Positions 44,023 through 52,022 of a stretch of 64,000 bases of DNA are shown one piece after another. Position 1 is the first letter of the stretch, and every line of letters begins with the position of its first letter. Location: NCBI RefSeq assembly GCF_002863225.1, contig NZ_PKEK01000065.1, positions 33,517 to 97,516 of the forward strand, written 5' to 3'. The notes under the pieces are model-generated. The model did no database searches. It was not told the origin of the DNA and saw nothing but the letters and a program-made list of their open reading frames with translations. The position numbers and the translations under genes are program-made. Source of the DNA: Mycobacterium sp. (GTDB taxonomy: Bacteria; Actinomycetota; Actinomycetes; Mycobacteriales; Mycobacteriaceae).

Positions 44023-44841
44023 CTAGCGGGCCGGCTTGGGGCAAGACGGGTGTTTACCGGCGGTGACCAGGTCGGCGACGGCCGCGCGAGGGTCCCCACT
44101 GGTGACCAGGCCCTCGCCGACGAGTACTGCGTCCGCGCCGGCACCGGCGTAGGCCAGCAGGTCGGCCCGGCCGCGCACGCCCGACTCGGCGATCCGGATG
44201 ATGTACGACGGCAGCCCCGGCGCGATGCGGGCGAAGCAATCCCGGTCGACACGGAGGGTGCGCAGGTCGCGGGCGTTCACCCCGATGACCCGGGCACCGG
44301 CTTTCAACGCCCGGTCGGCCTCCTGCTCGGTGTGCACCTCGACAAGTGCCGTCATCCCCAGCGATTCGGTGCGCTCCAGCATCGATTCGAGCGCCGGTTG
44401 GTCGAGTGCGGCCACGATCAGCAGCAGCATGTCGGCGCCGTGCGCCCGGGCCTCGTGAATCTGGTACGGCCCCACCACGAAGTCTTTGCGCAACACCGGG
44501 ATTGACACTGCTGCCCGCACGGTGTCCAGGTCGGCCAGGCTGCCGTGGAAACGGCGCTCCTCGGTCAGGACGCTGATGATCCTGGCGCCGCCGTCTTCGT
44601 AGGCGCAAGCCAGCGCTGCCGGGTCCGCGATCGACGCGAGCTCTCCCGCCGACGGGCTGGCTCGCTTGACCTCCGCGATCACGCCGATGCCGGGTTCGCG
44701 CAGTGCCGCAAGCACGTCACGCGGAGGCGGAACAGCTTCGGCTGCGGCCTTGATCTCGGACATGCTCACGACCGCTTCACGAGCGGCAACATCGGCGCGG
44801 ACTCCTTCAACAATGGAGTCGAGCACGCTTGCCGAACTCAT
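44023..44841 (-). CDS. trpC: indole-3-glycerol-phosphate synthase
   Basis: Converts CdRP to indole-3-glycerol phosphate. 272 residues, (beta/alpha)8 barrel. Catalytic Lys in VIAEVKRASPSAG, Lys in PVLRKDFVVGPYQIHEAR, Glu in ALVEVHTEQE, Asn-Arg in GVNARDLRTL and IIRIAESGVRG are all present. There is no TrpF in the operon, which fits the mycobacterial PriA (53614-54348) supplying that step. Confidence 0.97.
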   Translation of the reverse strand: MSSASVLDSIVEGVRADVAAREAVVSMSEIKAAAEAVPPPRDVLAALREPGIGVIAEVKRASPSAGELASIADPAALACAYEDGGARIISVLTEERRFHGSLADLDTVRAAVSIPVLRKDFVVGPYQIHEARAHGADMLLLIVAALDQPALESMLERTESLGMTALVEVHTEQEADRALKAGARVIGVNARDLRTLRVDRDCFARIAPGLPSYIIRIAESGVRGRADLLAYAGAGADAVLVGEGLVTSGDPRAAVADLVTAGKHPSCPKPAR

Positions 44842-44920
44842 GCTGTCGGTTCCTTCCCCGGCCGCCGCGAGACTATGGACGGCGTCCGTTGAAGATTACC
44901 GAGCGCCGGGGTGGCGTTCA

Positions 44921-45559
44921 TCACCGACCCTCGGTGTCTGGCCCGGGTGCCGGGTCGGTTGTGGGGTCGGTCGGATCGCGGCCCTCGTCGAGCTCGTCCC
45001 ACATCGTCCGCTCCGACGGCGCGGCCTGGTCGGACCGTGCCGCGGACCGGCGGGCAGCCGGGGCCAGATATTTCGTGACGGTTCGTCCAGCCGAGGCAGC
45101 CGCACGCATCAACAATGCGGCCGCGATCAGCGTGCCGATGGCAGCCACCAGGGTGATCACCGGTCCGGGGTAGTAGCGCTTGCTGCCGATCAGCACCAGC
45201 ACGGGCACGCGGGCGAGCTCGGCACCCCTGGCCGCCACATCGGGCATCTCCAACGTGCTGATCGCCAGATACGCCGTCGCCAGGGCGCTCAGCGCCAGCA
45301 GCACCGCCAGCACCCGCATCGCCCAGCTCCGCACCGCCAGCGTCGCCAAGGCGGTCGCCAGCAGCAACACTGCCAATGGCAGCAAGGCCGACGACCATCC
45401 AGCGCCGGACAGCGTGACAACCTTCGGCAGACCCAGGCCGTCAGAGGTGCGCAGCTCGACCCAGGTCAACCGGGAGGCTGCCCAGAGCCCGGCCGCCGAG
45501 ACCACCAGCAGGACCTGCGCGATCCTGATCGCCCGTCGAGCGGGCGGGCGGTCAGCCAT
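44921..45559 (-). CDS. Trp-biosynthesis-associated membrane protein (TIGR02234 type)
   Basis: 212-residue protein with four membrane segments (about 12-32, 48-68, 72-95 and 125-148), WVELRTSDGLGLPKVVTLSG in the first outside loop, and an acidic cytosolic C-terminus. This family is found between trpE and trpC in actinobacteria; its role is unknown. Its start (ATG 45557-45559) lies eight bases inside the trpE 3' end, so it is translationally coupled to trpE. Equivalent of Rv1610. Confidence 0.88.
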   Translation of the reverse strand: MADRPPARRAIRIAQVLLVVSAAGLWAASRLTWVELRTSDGLGLPKVVTLSGAGWSSALLPLAVLLLATALATLAVRSWAMRVLAVLLALSALATAYLAISTLEMPDVAARGAELARVPVLVLIGSKRYYPGPVITLVAAIGTLIAAALLMRAAASAGRTVTKYLAPAARRSAARSDQAAPSERTMWDELDEGRDPTDPTTDPAPGPDTEGR

Positions 45560-47093
45560 CCCGGTCGGCCTCCGGGGGCCGCAGGGTTTCCGCGGCGGCG
45601 ATCGCGCTGAGCACCGCGCGAGCCTTGTTGGTGGCCTCGGTGTATTCGTAAGGCCCGTTGGAGTCGGCCACCACCCCGCCACCCGCTTGCACGTAGGCGG
45701 TGCCGTCGCGCATCAGCGCGGTGCGGATGGCGATGGCGAAGTCGGCGTTGCCGGCGAAATCGAGGTAGCCCAGCACGCCGCCGTACAACCCCCGGCGGGT
45801 TTTCTCGACTTCTTCGATGAGTTCCATAGCGCGCACTTTCGGGGCACCCGACAAAGTGCCGGCCGGAAAACAGGCCGTCACGGCGTCCAGAGCGGTGCGG
45901 CCGTCGGCAAGCATCCCGGTGACCGTGGAGACCAGATGCATCACATGGCTGTACCGCTCGATGTGGCTGTAGTCCTCGACACGGACGCTGCCGGGCACGC
46001 ACACCCGGCCCAGGTCGTTACGGCCGAGGTCGACGAGCATCAGGTGCTCGGCGCGTTCCTTCTCGTCGGCCAGCAGCTCCTTTTCCAGTAGCTGGTCTTC
46101 CTCCTCGGTCTCCCCGCGCCACCTCGTGCCGGCGATCGGATGCGTCTTGGCCCAGCGGTCCTGCACCGTCACCAGTGCTTCGGGGCTGGATCCGGCAATC
46201 GAAAAAGCCGTTCCCCCTTCGCCATTGGGCACGTGCATCAGATACATGTACGGGCTTGGGTTGGACACCCGGAGCATCCGGTAGACGTCGATCGCCTCGA
46301 CATGGGTGTCCATCTCGAAGCGTTGCGACGGCACCACCTGAAAGGCTTCACCACGTTCGATCTCGCCGACCAGACGTTCGACGATCGCGCCGTACTCCGC
46401 CACTGTGCGCTGTGCGCGGTGCTCGGGCTCGGGCCGGGTGAACGTCGCGACGGTCGACGGCAGGGGCTGTTCGAGGGCCGCGGTCATCACGTCCAGCCGC
46501 GCGATCGCGTCGTCGTAGGCCTCGTCGACCCGCTCGTCGGTGCCGTTCCAGTTGACCGCGTTGGCGATCAACGTGATGGTGCCCTCGTGGTGATCGACCG
46601 CGGCCACATCGGTGGCCAGCAGTAACAACATGTCGGGCAGCTGCAGGTCGTCGACTGCGAGCTCGGGCAGCCGCTCCAACCGTCGTACGAGGTCATAGGC
46701 GAAGAATCCGACCATGCCCCCGGACAGCGGCGGCAGCCCCGGCAGCGCCGCCGTGGCCAGCAACTCCAAGGTCTGGTGCAGCGCCTGCAGCGGATCGCCG
46801 CCGGTCGGCGCATCATGCGGCACCGCGCCCAACCACACCGCGTGCCCGTCGCGCACGGTCAGCGCGGACGGCGCCCCGGCGCCGATGAACGACCACCGCG
46901 ACCATGACCGACCGTTCTCCGCCGACTCCAGCAGAAAAGTGCCGGGCCGGTTGTCGGCCAGTTTGCGGTAGGCCGACAGCGGGGTCTCGGCGTCGGCCAG
47001 CACCTTGCGGGTTACCGGCACCACCCGATGCTCGGCCGCCAGCACACGGAAACGTTCCCGCGATGTGGTGGCGGCGGCGAGGTTGGCATGCAC
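45552..47093 (-). CDS. trpE: anthranilate synthase component I
   Basis: Commits chorismate to tryptophan. 513 residues (about 516 in M. tuberculosis). The feedback-inhibition motif LLES (TFLLESAENG, near residue 53) binds tryptophan. The catalytic core has VVPSQRFEM, GSSPEALV, PIAGTRWRG, LVDLGRNDLGRV and AGTLSGAPKVRAMELI. Start GTG at 47091-47093 (VHANLAAAT). First gene of the trp run; its leader is at most about 60 bases to the divergent bcp start, so there is no room for a classical leader-peptide attenuator. Confidence 0.97.
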   Translation of the reverse strand: MHANLAAATTSRERFRVLAAEHRVVPVTRKVLADAETPLSAYRKLADNRPGTFLLESAENGRSWSRWSFIGAGAPSALTVRDGHAVWLGAVPHDAPTGGDPLQALHQTLELLATAALPGLPPLSGGMVGFFAYDLVRRLERLPELAVDDLQLPDMLLLLATDVAAVDHHEGTITLIANAVNWNGTDERVDEAYDDAIARLDVMTAALEQPLPSTVATFTRPEPEHRAQRTVAEYGAIVERLVGEIERGEAFQVVPSQRFEMDTHVEAIDVYRMLRVSNPSPYMYLMHVPNGEGGTAFSIAGSSPEALVTVQDRWAKTHPIAGTRWRGETEEEDQLLEKELLADEKERAEHLMLVDLGRNDLGRVCVPGSVRVEDYSHIERYSHVMHLVSTVTGMLADGRTALDAVTACFPAGTLSGAPKVRAMELIEEVEKTRRGLYGGVLGYLDFAGNADFAIAIRTALMRDGTAYVQAGGGVVADSNGPYEYTEATNKARAVLSAIAAAETLRPPEADRDG

Positions 47094-47140
47094 GCAGTCA
47101 TCTTCCCAGACACGCGAACGGTGTCCGCCCGGCACTGGCG

Positions 47141-47146
47141 TAGCGT
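47141..47146 (+). promoter_or_regulatory. putative -10 of a leaderless bcp transcript
   Basis: TAGCGT, seven bases before the bcp ATG at 47154. No clear -35. Confidence 0.4.
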
Positions 47147-47153
47147 GGCGGCC

Positions 47154-47612
47154 ATGAAAACCGGTGACACCGTGGCTGACTTCGAACTTCCCGACCAGAC
47201 CGGAACGCCACGTGCACTCAGCGCTCTGCTGGCCGACGGGCCGGTTGTGCTGTTCTTCTACCCGGCCGCGATGACCCCGGGGTGCACCAAGGAAGCGTGT
47301 CACTTCCGCGATCTGGCCCAGGAGTTCGCCTCGGTGGGCGCGAATCGGGTCGGGATCAGCGTGGACCCGGTGGACAAGCAAGCGAAGTTCGCCGATGCCC
47401 AGCAGTTCGACTACCCGCTACTGTCTGACACCGACGGCGCGATAGCTGACCAATTCGGGGTCAAGCGTGGGCTTTTGGGCAAGTTCCTGCCGGTCAAGCG
47501 GACCACCTTCGTCATCGACACCGATCGCACGGTGCTGGACGTCATCTCGAGCGAATTGAGCATGGACTCGCACGCGGACAAGGCCCTGCAGACGCTGCGC
47601 GCACGCAGCTAG
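47154..47612 (+). CDS. bcp: thioredoxin-dependent peroxiredoxin (Bcp family)
   Basis: Reduces peroxides with a peroxidatic cysteine recycled by thioredoxin; cytosolic. 152 residues. The active site YPAAMTPGCTKEACHFRD holds the peroxidatic Cys and a second Cys five residues later, the Bcp arrangement; the resolving Arg region is VKRTTFVID. ATG at 47154 (MKTGDTVADFEL) is chosen over an in-frame extension that overlaps trpE on the other strand. Matches Rv1608c (bcpB) in position. Confidence 0.94.
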   Translation: MKTGDTVADFELPDQTGTPRALSALLADGPVVLFFYPAAMTPGCTKEACHFRDLAQEFASVGANRVGISVDPVDKQAKFADAQQFDYPLLSDTDGAIADQFGVKRGLLGKFLPVKRTTFVIDTDRTVLDVISSELSMDSHADKALQTLRARS

Positions 47613-47633
47613 CCCTCGCAGTCGGCGGCGACG
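47607..47633. repeat. 27-bp repeat, copy A (at bcp stop)
   Basis: AGCTAGCCCTCGCAGTCGGC... recurs exactly 120 bases later at 47727-47753 with one mismatch. Copy A contains the bcp stop codon; copy B contains the stop of the GGDEF-EAL gene on the other strand. Confidence 0.85.
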
Positions 47634-47645
47634 TTCATCGAGAAT

Positions 47646-47688
47646 GACGTTGGCGCGAAAATGCCCGAGTGGCCACCACGCTAACGTC
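47646..47688. terminator. inverted repeat between convergent bcp and GGDEF-EAL genes
   Basis: GACGTTGGCG (47646-47655) pairs with CGCTAACGTC (47679-47688), one G-T pair, 23-base loop. Located between two convergent stops, so probably a bidirectional terminator. Confidence 0.55.
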
Positions 47689-47726
47689 GAATTGGGCGAT
47701 AACCGTGACGGACACTGCGCCCGCGA

Positions 47727-47753
47727 AGCTAGCCCTCGCAGTCAGCGGCGACG
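47727..47753. repeat. 27-bp repeat, copy B (at GGDEF-EAL stop)
   Basis: Second copy of the repeat at 47607-47633; here it encodes, on the minus strand, the last codons AADCEG and stop of the c-di-GMP protein. Confidence 0.85.
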
Positions 47754-50086
47754 ACCACCGTGGGGCGGGCGGGCGTAACCAACACGTCTTTCATCGCCGA
47801 GGCCGTGATCGGCGGGCTGTACAGAATCCCCTGCGCCACTTCGCATCCCCGCTCACGGAGCCATCCCGCGGTCTCGGTGCACTCGACGCCCTCGGCGACC
47901 GTTGTCACATTCAGGGAATGCGCCAGGTCGATGACGGCCCGCACGATCGCGTCGGCGCGGGGATCCGTCAAGACGTTCCCGATCAAGTCGTAGTCGACCT
48001 TGACCTCGTCGATCGGCAGCTTGCGCAGGTAGGTCAACGCGGAGTACCCGCTGCCGAAGTCGTCGAGCGCGACACAAATTCTTTTCTCCCGCAGGGCTTC
48101 CAAGACCTGCTGGGTCCGCTCTATGTTGTCCAGCAGCATGTCCTCGGTGATTTCCACGATCAACGCGTCTCCGGGTAGGCCGTGTCGGTCCAGCGCGTCA
48201 AAAACGCGGGTCGGCAGATTGATGTCGCCGACCAGAGGTGGAAAGAGGTTCACCGCAACCGGCACGGCCATCCCCTGCCGTCGCCATTGCGCAGCATAGC
48301 CCAGCGCTTGGTCCAAGATGACATCGGTGAACGTTCGCATCAGTCCGTGCTGGCGCACCAAAGGTAGAAACTGTTGCGGCTGGACCAGTCCGAAAACCGG
48401 GTGCGGCCAGCGCACCAACGCCTCGGCGCCCACCACCCGCTCCGTCCGCAGGTCCACCTTCGGCTGGTAGAGCACGGTCAATGCACGCTGGCTGATCGCC
48501 TGACGCAGATCGCTGAGCAGCCTTACCTCGACCAGTCCTCCGCGTGAAGGCTGAGGATCGGAAGGGGGCAACGACCCGGCGTGGTCGTCGGATGGCTGCA
48601 GATCGGGGCAGAACGTCTGCAGACCGCCTCCGAGTCGTTTGGCCGAATACATCGCCATGTCAGCCTGTTTGAGCAGCGCGGCGGCGCGCAGCTCCGGGTC
48701 GTCGAGACCCGCGACCGCCAGCCCCGCGCTGGGCCGCATGCAGATGACCTCCCCGTCGGCAGTGAACGGCCGCTCGAATGCCTCCATGATCTGGTAGACG
48801 ATCAGATGCGCGTTCTCGCCGGCATCTTCGATCAGCACCGCGAACTCGTCGCCGCCGAGCCGAGCCACTGTGTCCCCGGTTCGGACGCAACTTGTCAACC
48901 GCTTTGCGGCCTGCACCAGCAGCGCATCCCCCGCGGCATGACCCAGGTTGTCGTTGATCAGTTTGAAGTCGTCGAGATCCATCGACAGCACCGCCACCGA
49001 TCGCCGGTCACGATGGTAGAGCTGGATCGCGTGGTCGAGCCGGTCGCGGAACAGCACCCGGTTGGCGAGGCTGGTCAGCGGGTCGCGAAGCGCCCGGTCC
49101 GACGCACTGTTCAGCAGACGCCGGTTTTCGGTGACGACCAGGAACTGGCGGGCCAGCACCGCGACGATCAGCCAGGGCACCGCGGCCAGCGCTGGATCCG
49201 AGCCCAGGGTCGCGCGGAACCGCGCAATCTCCAGGCCGCCGGCGATCGCGATCGGAATGTAGGGCAGCCACAACGAGACCGACGATCCCGTCGGCTCGAC
49301 CACGTGCTCGGGTGGGTCAGACGGACTGCTGAGCGCTGCAATGCCGACCGCTACCAGTCCCGCCGGCCAGCCCAAACCCAGAAAGCTGTCGAAGAGATAG
49401 ATGTGCCGCACGAGCAGGAACACGTAGGCGCCACCGGAGGCCGCGATCGCGGTCATGCCGATGGTCAGCACGGTCATAGTCGGTCGCCACTCGGCATTCG
49501 CGCGGGCAAGCACCAGTACGGCCACTGTCAGAGTCAGCACACCCGCGATCGGACACCCAAGCGAAAGAACCTCGCGCAGGCTGTCTACCCGCGTTGTGCT
49601 GTAGACGTTGCGGAGCAGTGCCACCCAGGCGACCACGAATAGCGACGCGGCCATGATCGTGCCGTCCAGCAAAATTCGTACGCGGGCCGCCCGCGGATAG
49701 CGCCCCGGGAACAGCAGCAATGCCACGCATGCCACCAAGGGGAACAAAAGGAAGGCGACCATCGCCGCCGGCGGATACAGCGGCGCGACGCTGTGAAGCC
49801 AGAATCGGTGATACACCGCCGCGAACGCGCCCATCTCCAGGGCGACCAGGCCGAGGGTCATGACGAGCCATCCGAGGCGCTGCCGTCCGTGGCTGCGACG
49901 CACGGCAAGTGCCGAGCCGACGGCTGCGAACGTCGGAAATCCGAGTCCCCCCGCGAAGTGCAGGGCACTCATCGCGGTTGCTCCACCCCATCCGCCGAGC
50001 AACCAGATGGCGAACACCAGGAACGCCCCGCAGGGAACCGCAGCTATGCGGAGGATGCGCTGGGACGCGCCGGATATTCCTGCCAC
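47729..50086 (-). CDS. membrane GGDEF-EAL c-di-GMP turnover protein
   Basis: Predicted bifunctional diguanylate cyclase / phosphodiesterase. 785 residues. About eight to ten N-terminal membrane segments (1-320) form an unclassified sensor. The GGDEF domain (about 330-490) has intact LGGDEFAVLIED and an inhibitory I-site RTGD just before it. The EAL domain (about 520-770) has VGAEALVRWPHP, DDFGSGYSALTYL and a late EGVE, all needed for hydrolysis. Start GTG 50086 (VAGISGASQ). It is not part of the M. tuberculosis order at this place; with the secreted repeat gene it forms an accessory block between bcp and hisI. Confidence 0.92.
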   Translation of the reverse strand: MAGISGASQRILRIAAVPCGAFLVFAIWLLGGWGGATAMSALHFAGGLGFPTFAAVGSALAVRRSHGRQRLGWLVMTLGLVALEMGAFAAVYHRFWLHSVAPLYPPAAMVAFLLFPLVACVALLLFPGRYPRAARVRILLDGTIMAASLFVVAWVALLRNVYSTTRVDSLREVLSLGCPIAGVLTLTVAVLVLARANAEWRPTMTVLTIGMTAIAASGGAYVFLLVRHIYLFDSFLGLGWPAGLVAVGIAALSSPSDPPEHVVEPTGSSVSLWLPYIPIAIAGGLEIARFRATLGSDPALAAVPWLIVAVLARQFLVVTENRRLLNSASDRALRDPLTSLANRVLFRDRLDHAIQLYHRDRRSVAVLSMDLDDFKLINDNLGHAAGDALLVQAAKRLTSCVRTGDTVARLGGDEFAVLIEDAGENAHLIVYQIMEAFERPFTADGEVICMRPSAGLAVAGLDDPELRAAALLKQADMAMYSAKRLGGGLQTFCPDLQPSDDHAGSLPPSDPQPSRGGLVEVRLLSDLRQAISQRALTVLYQPKVDLRTERVVGAEALVRWPHPVFGLVQPQQFLPLVRQHGLMRTFTDVILDQALGYAAQWRRQGMAVPVAVNLFPPLVGDINLPTRVFDALDRHGLPGDALIVEITEDMLLDNIERTQQVLEALREKRICVALDDFGSGYSALTYLRKLPIDEVKVDYDLIGNVLTDPRADAIVRAVIDLAHSLNVTTVAEGVECTETAGWLRERGCEVAQGILYSPPITASAMKDVLVTPARPTVVVAADCEG

Positions 50087-50425
50087 TGCGCCTTAGGTCT
50101 GTCGTGTGCGTTCAACGGGTCGGCAGCCGATGCCGCGTCTGAAAGTTAGCAAAACGGTCGCCGTTTCATCGGCACATCCGCGCAATGTTCGTCTGATCGA
50201 CTGTTGTACCCGTCATCGGGGTTCCGGTCGACCGTATATGCCGTTCACCGAGGTGGAGGCCGCGGGAGAAATTGCTTGTTTTTGTCCCTGAGACCGGCGC
50301 CAGGAGGTGATCAGCAAACCCCGGAATGTTCGATGGCCTCGATCGGGCTGCGTGGCCAGCCCTGACAAAGAGCACCGGCTGTGCCCCGTGGGACACAGCC
50401 GGTGCATGTCGAGCCTGCGATCAGA
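50087..50425 (-). other. intergenic region with terminator between secreted protein and GGDEF-EAL gene
   Basis: About 340 bases. It begins with the terminator of the upstream secreted-protein gene (50372-50405) and must contain the GGDEF-EAL promoter. Apart from the hairpin no operator, CDS or RNA gene was recognised. Confidence 0.5.
50372..50405 (-). terminator. strong intrinsic terminator after the secreted repeat protein
   Basis: Perfect 12-bp stem GCACCGGCTGTG / CACAGCCGGTGC with a 10-base loop; on the minus strand it is followed by TCTTTGTC. It lies 20 bases past the stop. Confidence 0.85.
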
Positions 50426-51370
50426 TCAGAACAGCGAGGTCAACCACGAACCGTCGAGGAAGTCGGTCAGCCACGACGCATCCGCAACCGACGCGCCGAA
50501 CATGGTCGCCATGTCAGTCATGAACGACGGCTCGATGTCGGTGGCGTTTCCGCCGATCGCGCTGGCGGAGAGCAGGTCGCCGAAGACGGCGGCCAGGTTG
50601 TTGTCGCCGAGACCTGCGAAGGCAGTGCTGCCGTCACCGAAGATTGCCGCGATGTTGCCGGTGCCGCTGACAGTGGCGTCGTTGGCGTCTCCGAACAACC
50701 CGATGAAGTTGTTCATGCCCTGGGCAAACGCCTGAACGTTGTCGTTGCCGACGATGGAGAAGATGTTGCTGCTGCCACCGGTGTCGGCGAGGTTCCCGGC
50801 GCCGATGACGCTGAAAATGTTGCCGTCGCCACCCAGGACGCTTCCGGTGCTGCTGGCGCCGTTGACGAAGACACTGTTGTAGTCACCGAGTACAGCGCTG
50901 GCGTTGCTCTCGAAACCTGAGGCCGAGACGATGTTGCCTATACCGTTAACGTTGGTCACGCTGTTGGCGCCGTCGGCGACGGTGCTGTTGAACATGCCGC
51001 CGCCGATGAACGCGGTGCTGTTCGTGCCGTTGGCGAAGGCAGAGTCGAACATGGTCCCGCCGTTGAGCGCCCTGGCCTCGTCACCGTAGGCAATCGCCAG
51101 GCCGAAGCTGCCGGCGTTGGTGGTTGCCGTTGCGCTGCCGTTGTCGAACAGGCTCATCCCGTTGAACGAGATCGCCAGGTCTTGGCCGAACGGAGTGGTT
51201 GCGGCCGGTAGCAGCGCCGCCAGCGACGACGCATCGAGGGCCGCTGCAGCGTCCGGTATCACCGATTCACTGACGTCAGCAGCGGCGGTTCCGGTAGCGG
51301 CGACAGCCGCGCCAATGCCAAGGCCGGCTGCTAGAATCCCCAGCCGCCCAATAGATTTCGAACTGAACAT
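50426..51370 (-). CDS. secreted Gly/Asn-repeat protein, possible beta-solenoid
   Basis: 314 residues with a signal peptide (LGILAAGLGIGAAVAATGTAAA, cleavage near residue 31). The mature protein is rich in G, N, A, S and F. From about residue 175 to 280 at least five 18-19-residue repeats follow a N-[ILF]-x-x-[ILV]-[FIV]-G pattern (NIFSVIG, NIFSIVG, NFIGLFG, NIAAIFG, NLAAVFG). The region before it (about 70-170) is a looser version (GTMFDSAFANG, GGMFNSTVADG). This resembles PPE-MPTR/PE-PGRS style repeats without a PE or PPE domain and with a Sec signal instead. No cysteines. I do not recognise a named family. Confidence 0.85.
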   Translation of the reverse strand: MFSSKSIGRLGILAAGLGIGAAVAATGTAAADVSESVIPDAAAALDASSLAALLPAATTPFGQDLAISFNGMSLFDNGSATATTNAGSFGLAIAYGDEARALNGGTMFDSAFANGTNSTAFIGGGMFNSTVADGANSVTNVNGIGNIVSASGFESNASAVLGDYNSVFVNGASSTGSVLGGDGNIFSVIGAGNLADTGGSSNIFSIVGNDNVQAFAQGMNNFIGLFGDANDATVSGTGNIAAIFGDGSTAFAGLGDNNLAAVFGDLLSASAIGGNATDIEPSFMTDMATMFGASVADASWLTDFLDGSWLTSLF

Positions 51371-51674
51371 GACATTCCTCCCCAGAGTGCCCTAGGGCGC
51401 GAAGAATCGATGCGCTCAGCGGCGCGGATTCCCGAGAAGGCCCCCCAGGGCATGTTCTCCGCGCCCCCACGACGCGGATTGTTGAAAGCGAGCCGGCGAG
51501 TTCTTTCACCGAGACTTGCAATCCTGACAGTACCCTAGGAATTGAATAAGGCAAGGCTCAACTCTTCTCAGAATCATATGAGAAGTTTTCAGGGTCTCGA
51601 GTGCGGCCACGGACCGAAAACCGGCTCCGCGGCATGCTTTAGGGGTTCATCTGTGCACGTGACGACCGGTCGGG
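51371..51674 (-). other. intergenic region hisI / secreted repeat protein
   Basis: About 304 bases between the hisI stop and the secreted-protein ATG. It contains the promoter and inverted repeat at 51532-51585. The remaining sequence (51371-51531) is the presumed leader, in which I see no riboswitch-like structure. Confidence 0.5.
51532..51585 (-). promoter_or_regulatory. promoter and upstream inverted repeat of the secreted repeat protein
   Basis: Minus strand: -35 TTGAGC (51556-51561), 18 bases, -10 TAGGGT (51532-51537). Directly upstream of the -35 is an inverted repeat CTTCTCA / TGAGAAG (51564-51570, 51579-51585) that could bind a dimeric regulator. The implied leader is about 150-160 bases. 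Confidence 0.55.
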
Positions 51675-52022
51675 TCAGTCGTCGGCACTGAGCAGCACGT
51701 CGGCGTCGAAGCAACTGTGGTCGCCGGTGTGACACGCCGCACCGACCTGGTCGACGGAGAGCAGAACCGCGTCGCCGTCGCAGTCCAGCCGGACCGAATG
51801 CACCCGCTGGGTGTGGCCGGAGGTGGCTCCTTTGACCCACTGCTCACCGCGGGACCGCGAGAAGTAGGTGGCTTCTCGGGTCTCCAGGGTGCGGGCCAGA
51901 GCGGCGTCGTCCATCCACGCCACCATCAGGACGTCGCCGCTACTGCGCTCTTGGACGATCGCGGTGAACAGTCCGTCTGCATTGCGCTTGAGGCGCGCTG
52001 CGATTTCCGGATCGAGGGTCAT
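51675..52022 (-). CDS. hisI: phosphoribosyl-AMP cyclohydrolase
   Basis: Opens the purine ring of PR-AMP in histidine synthesis. 115 residues. Signature WMDDAALARTLETREATYFSRSRGEQWVKG with zinc-site cysteines in VRLDCDGDAVLLSVDQVGAACHTG. It is the cyclohydrolase only; HisE is separate in mycobacteria. ATG at 52020-52022 overlaps the hisF stop (ATGA). The long open frame upstream lies inside hisF. Confidence 0.96.
   Translation of the reverse strand: MTLDPEIAARLKRNADGLFTAIVQERSSGDVLMVAWMDDAALARTLETREATYFSRSRGEQWVKGATSGHTQRVHSVRLDCDGDAVLLSVDQVGAACHTGDHSCFDADVLLSADD

Noticed and set aside
47094..47153. A trp leader peptide or T-box ahead of trpE
   Set aside because: Only 60 bases separate the divergent trpE and bcp starts, with no run of Trp codons and no alternative hairpins.
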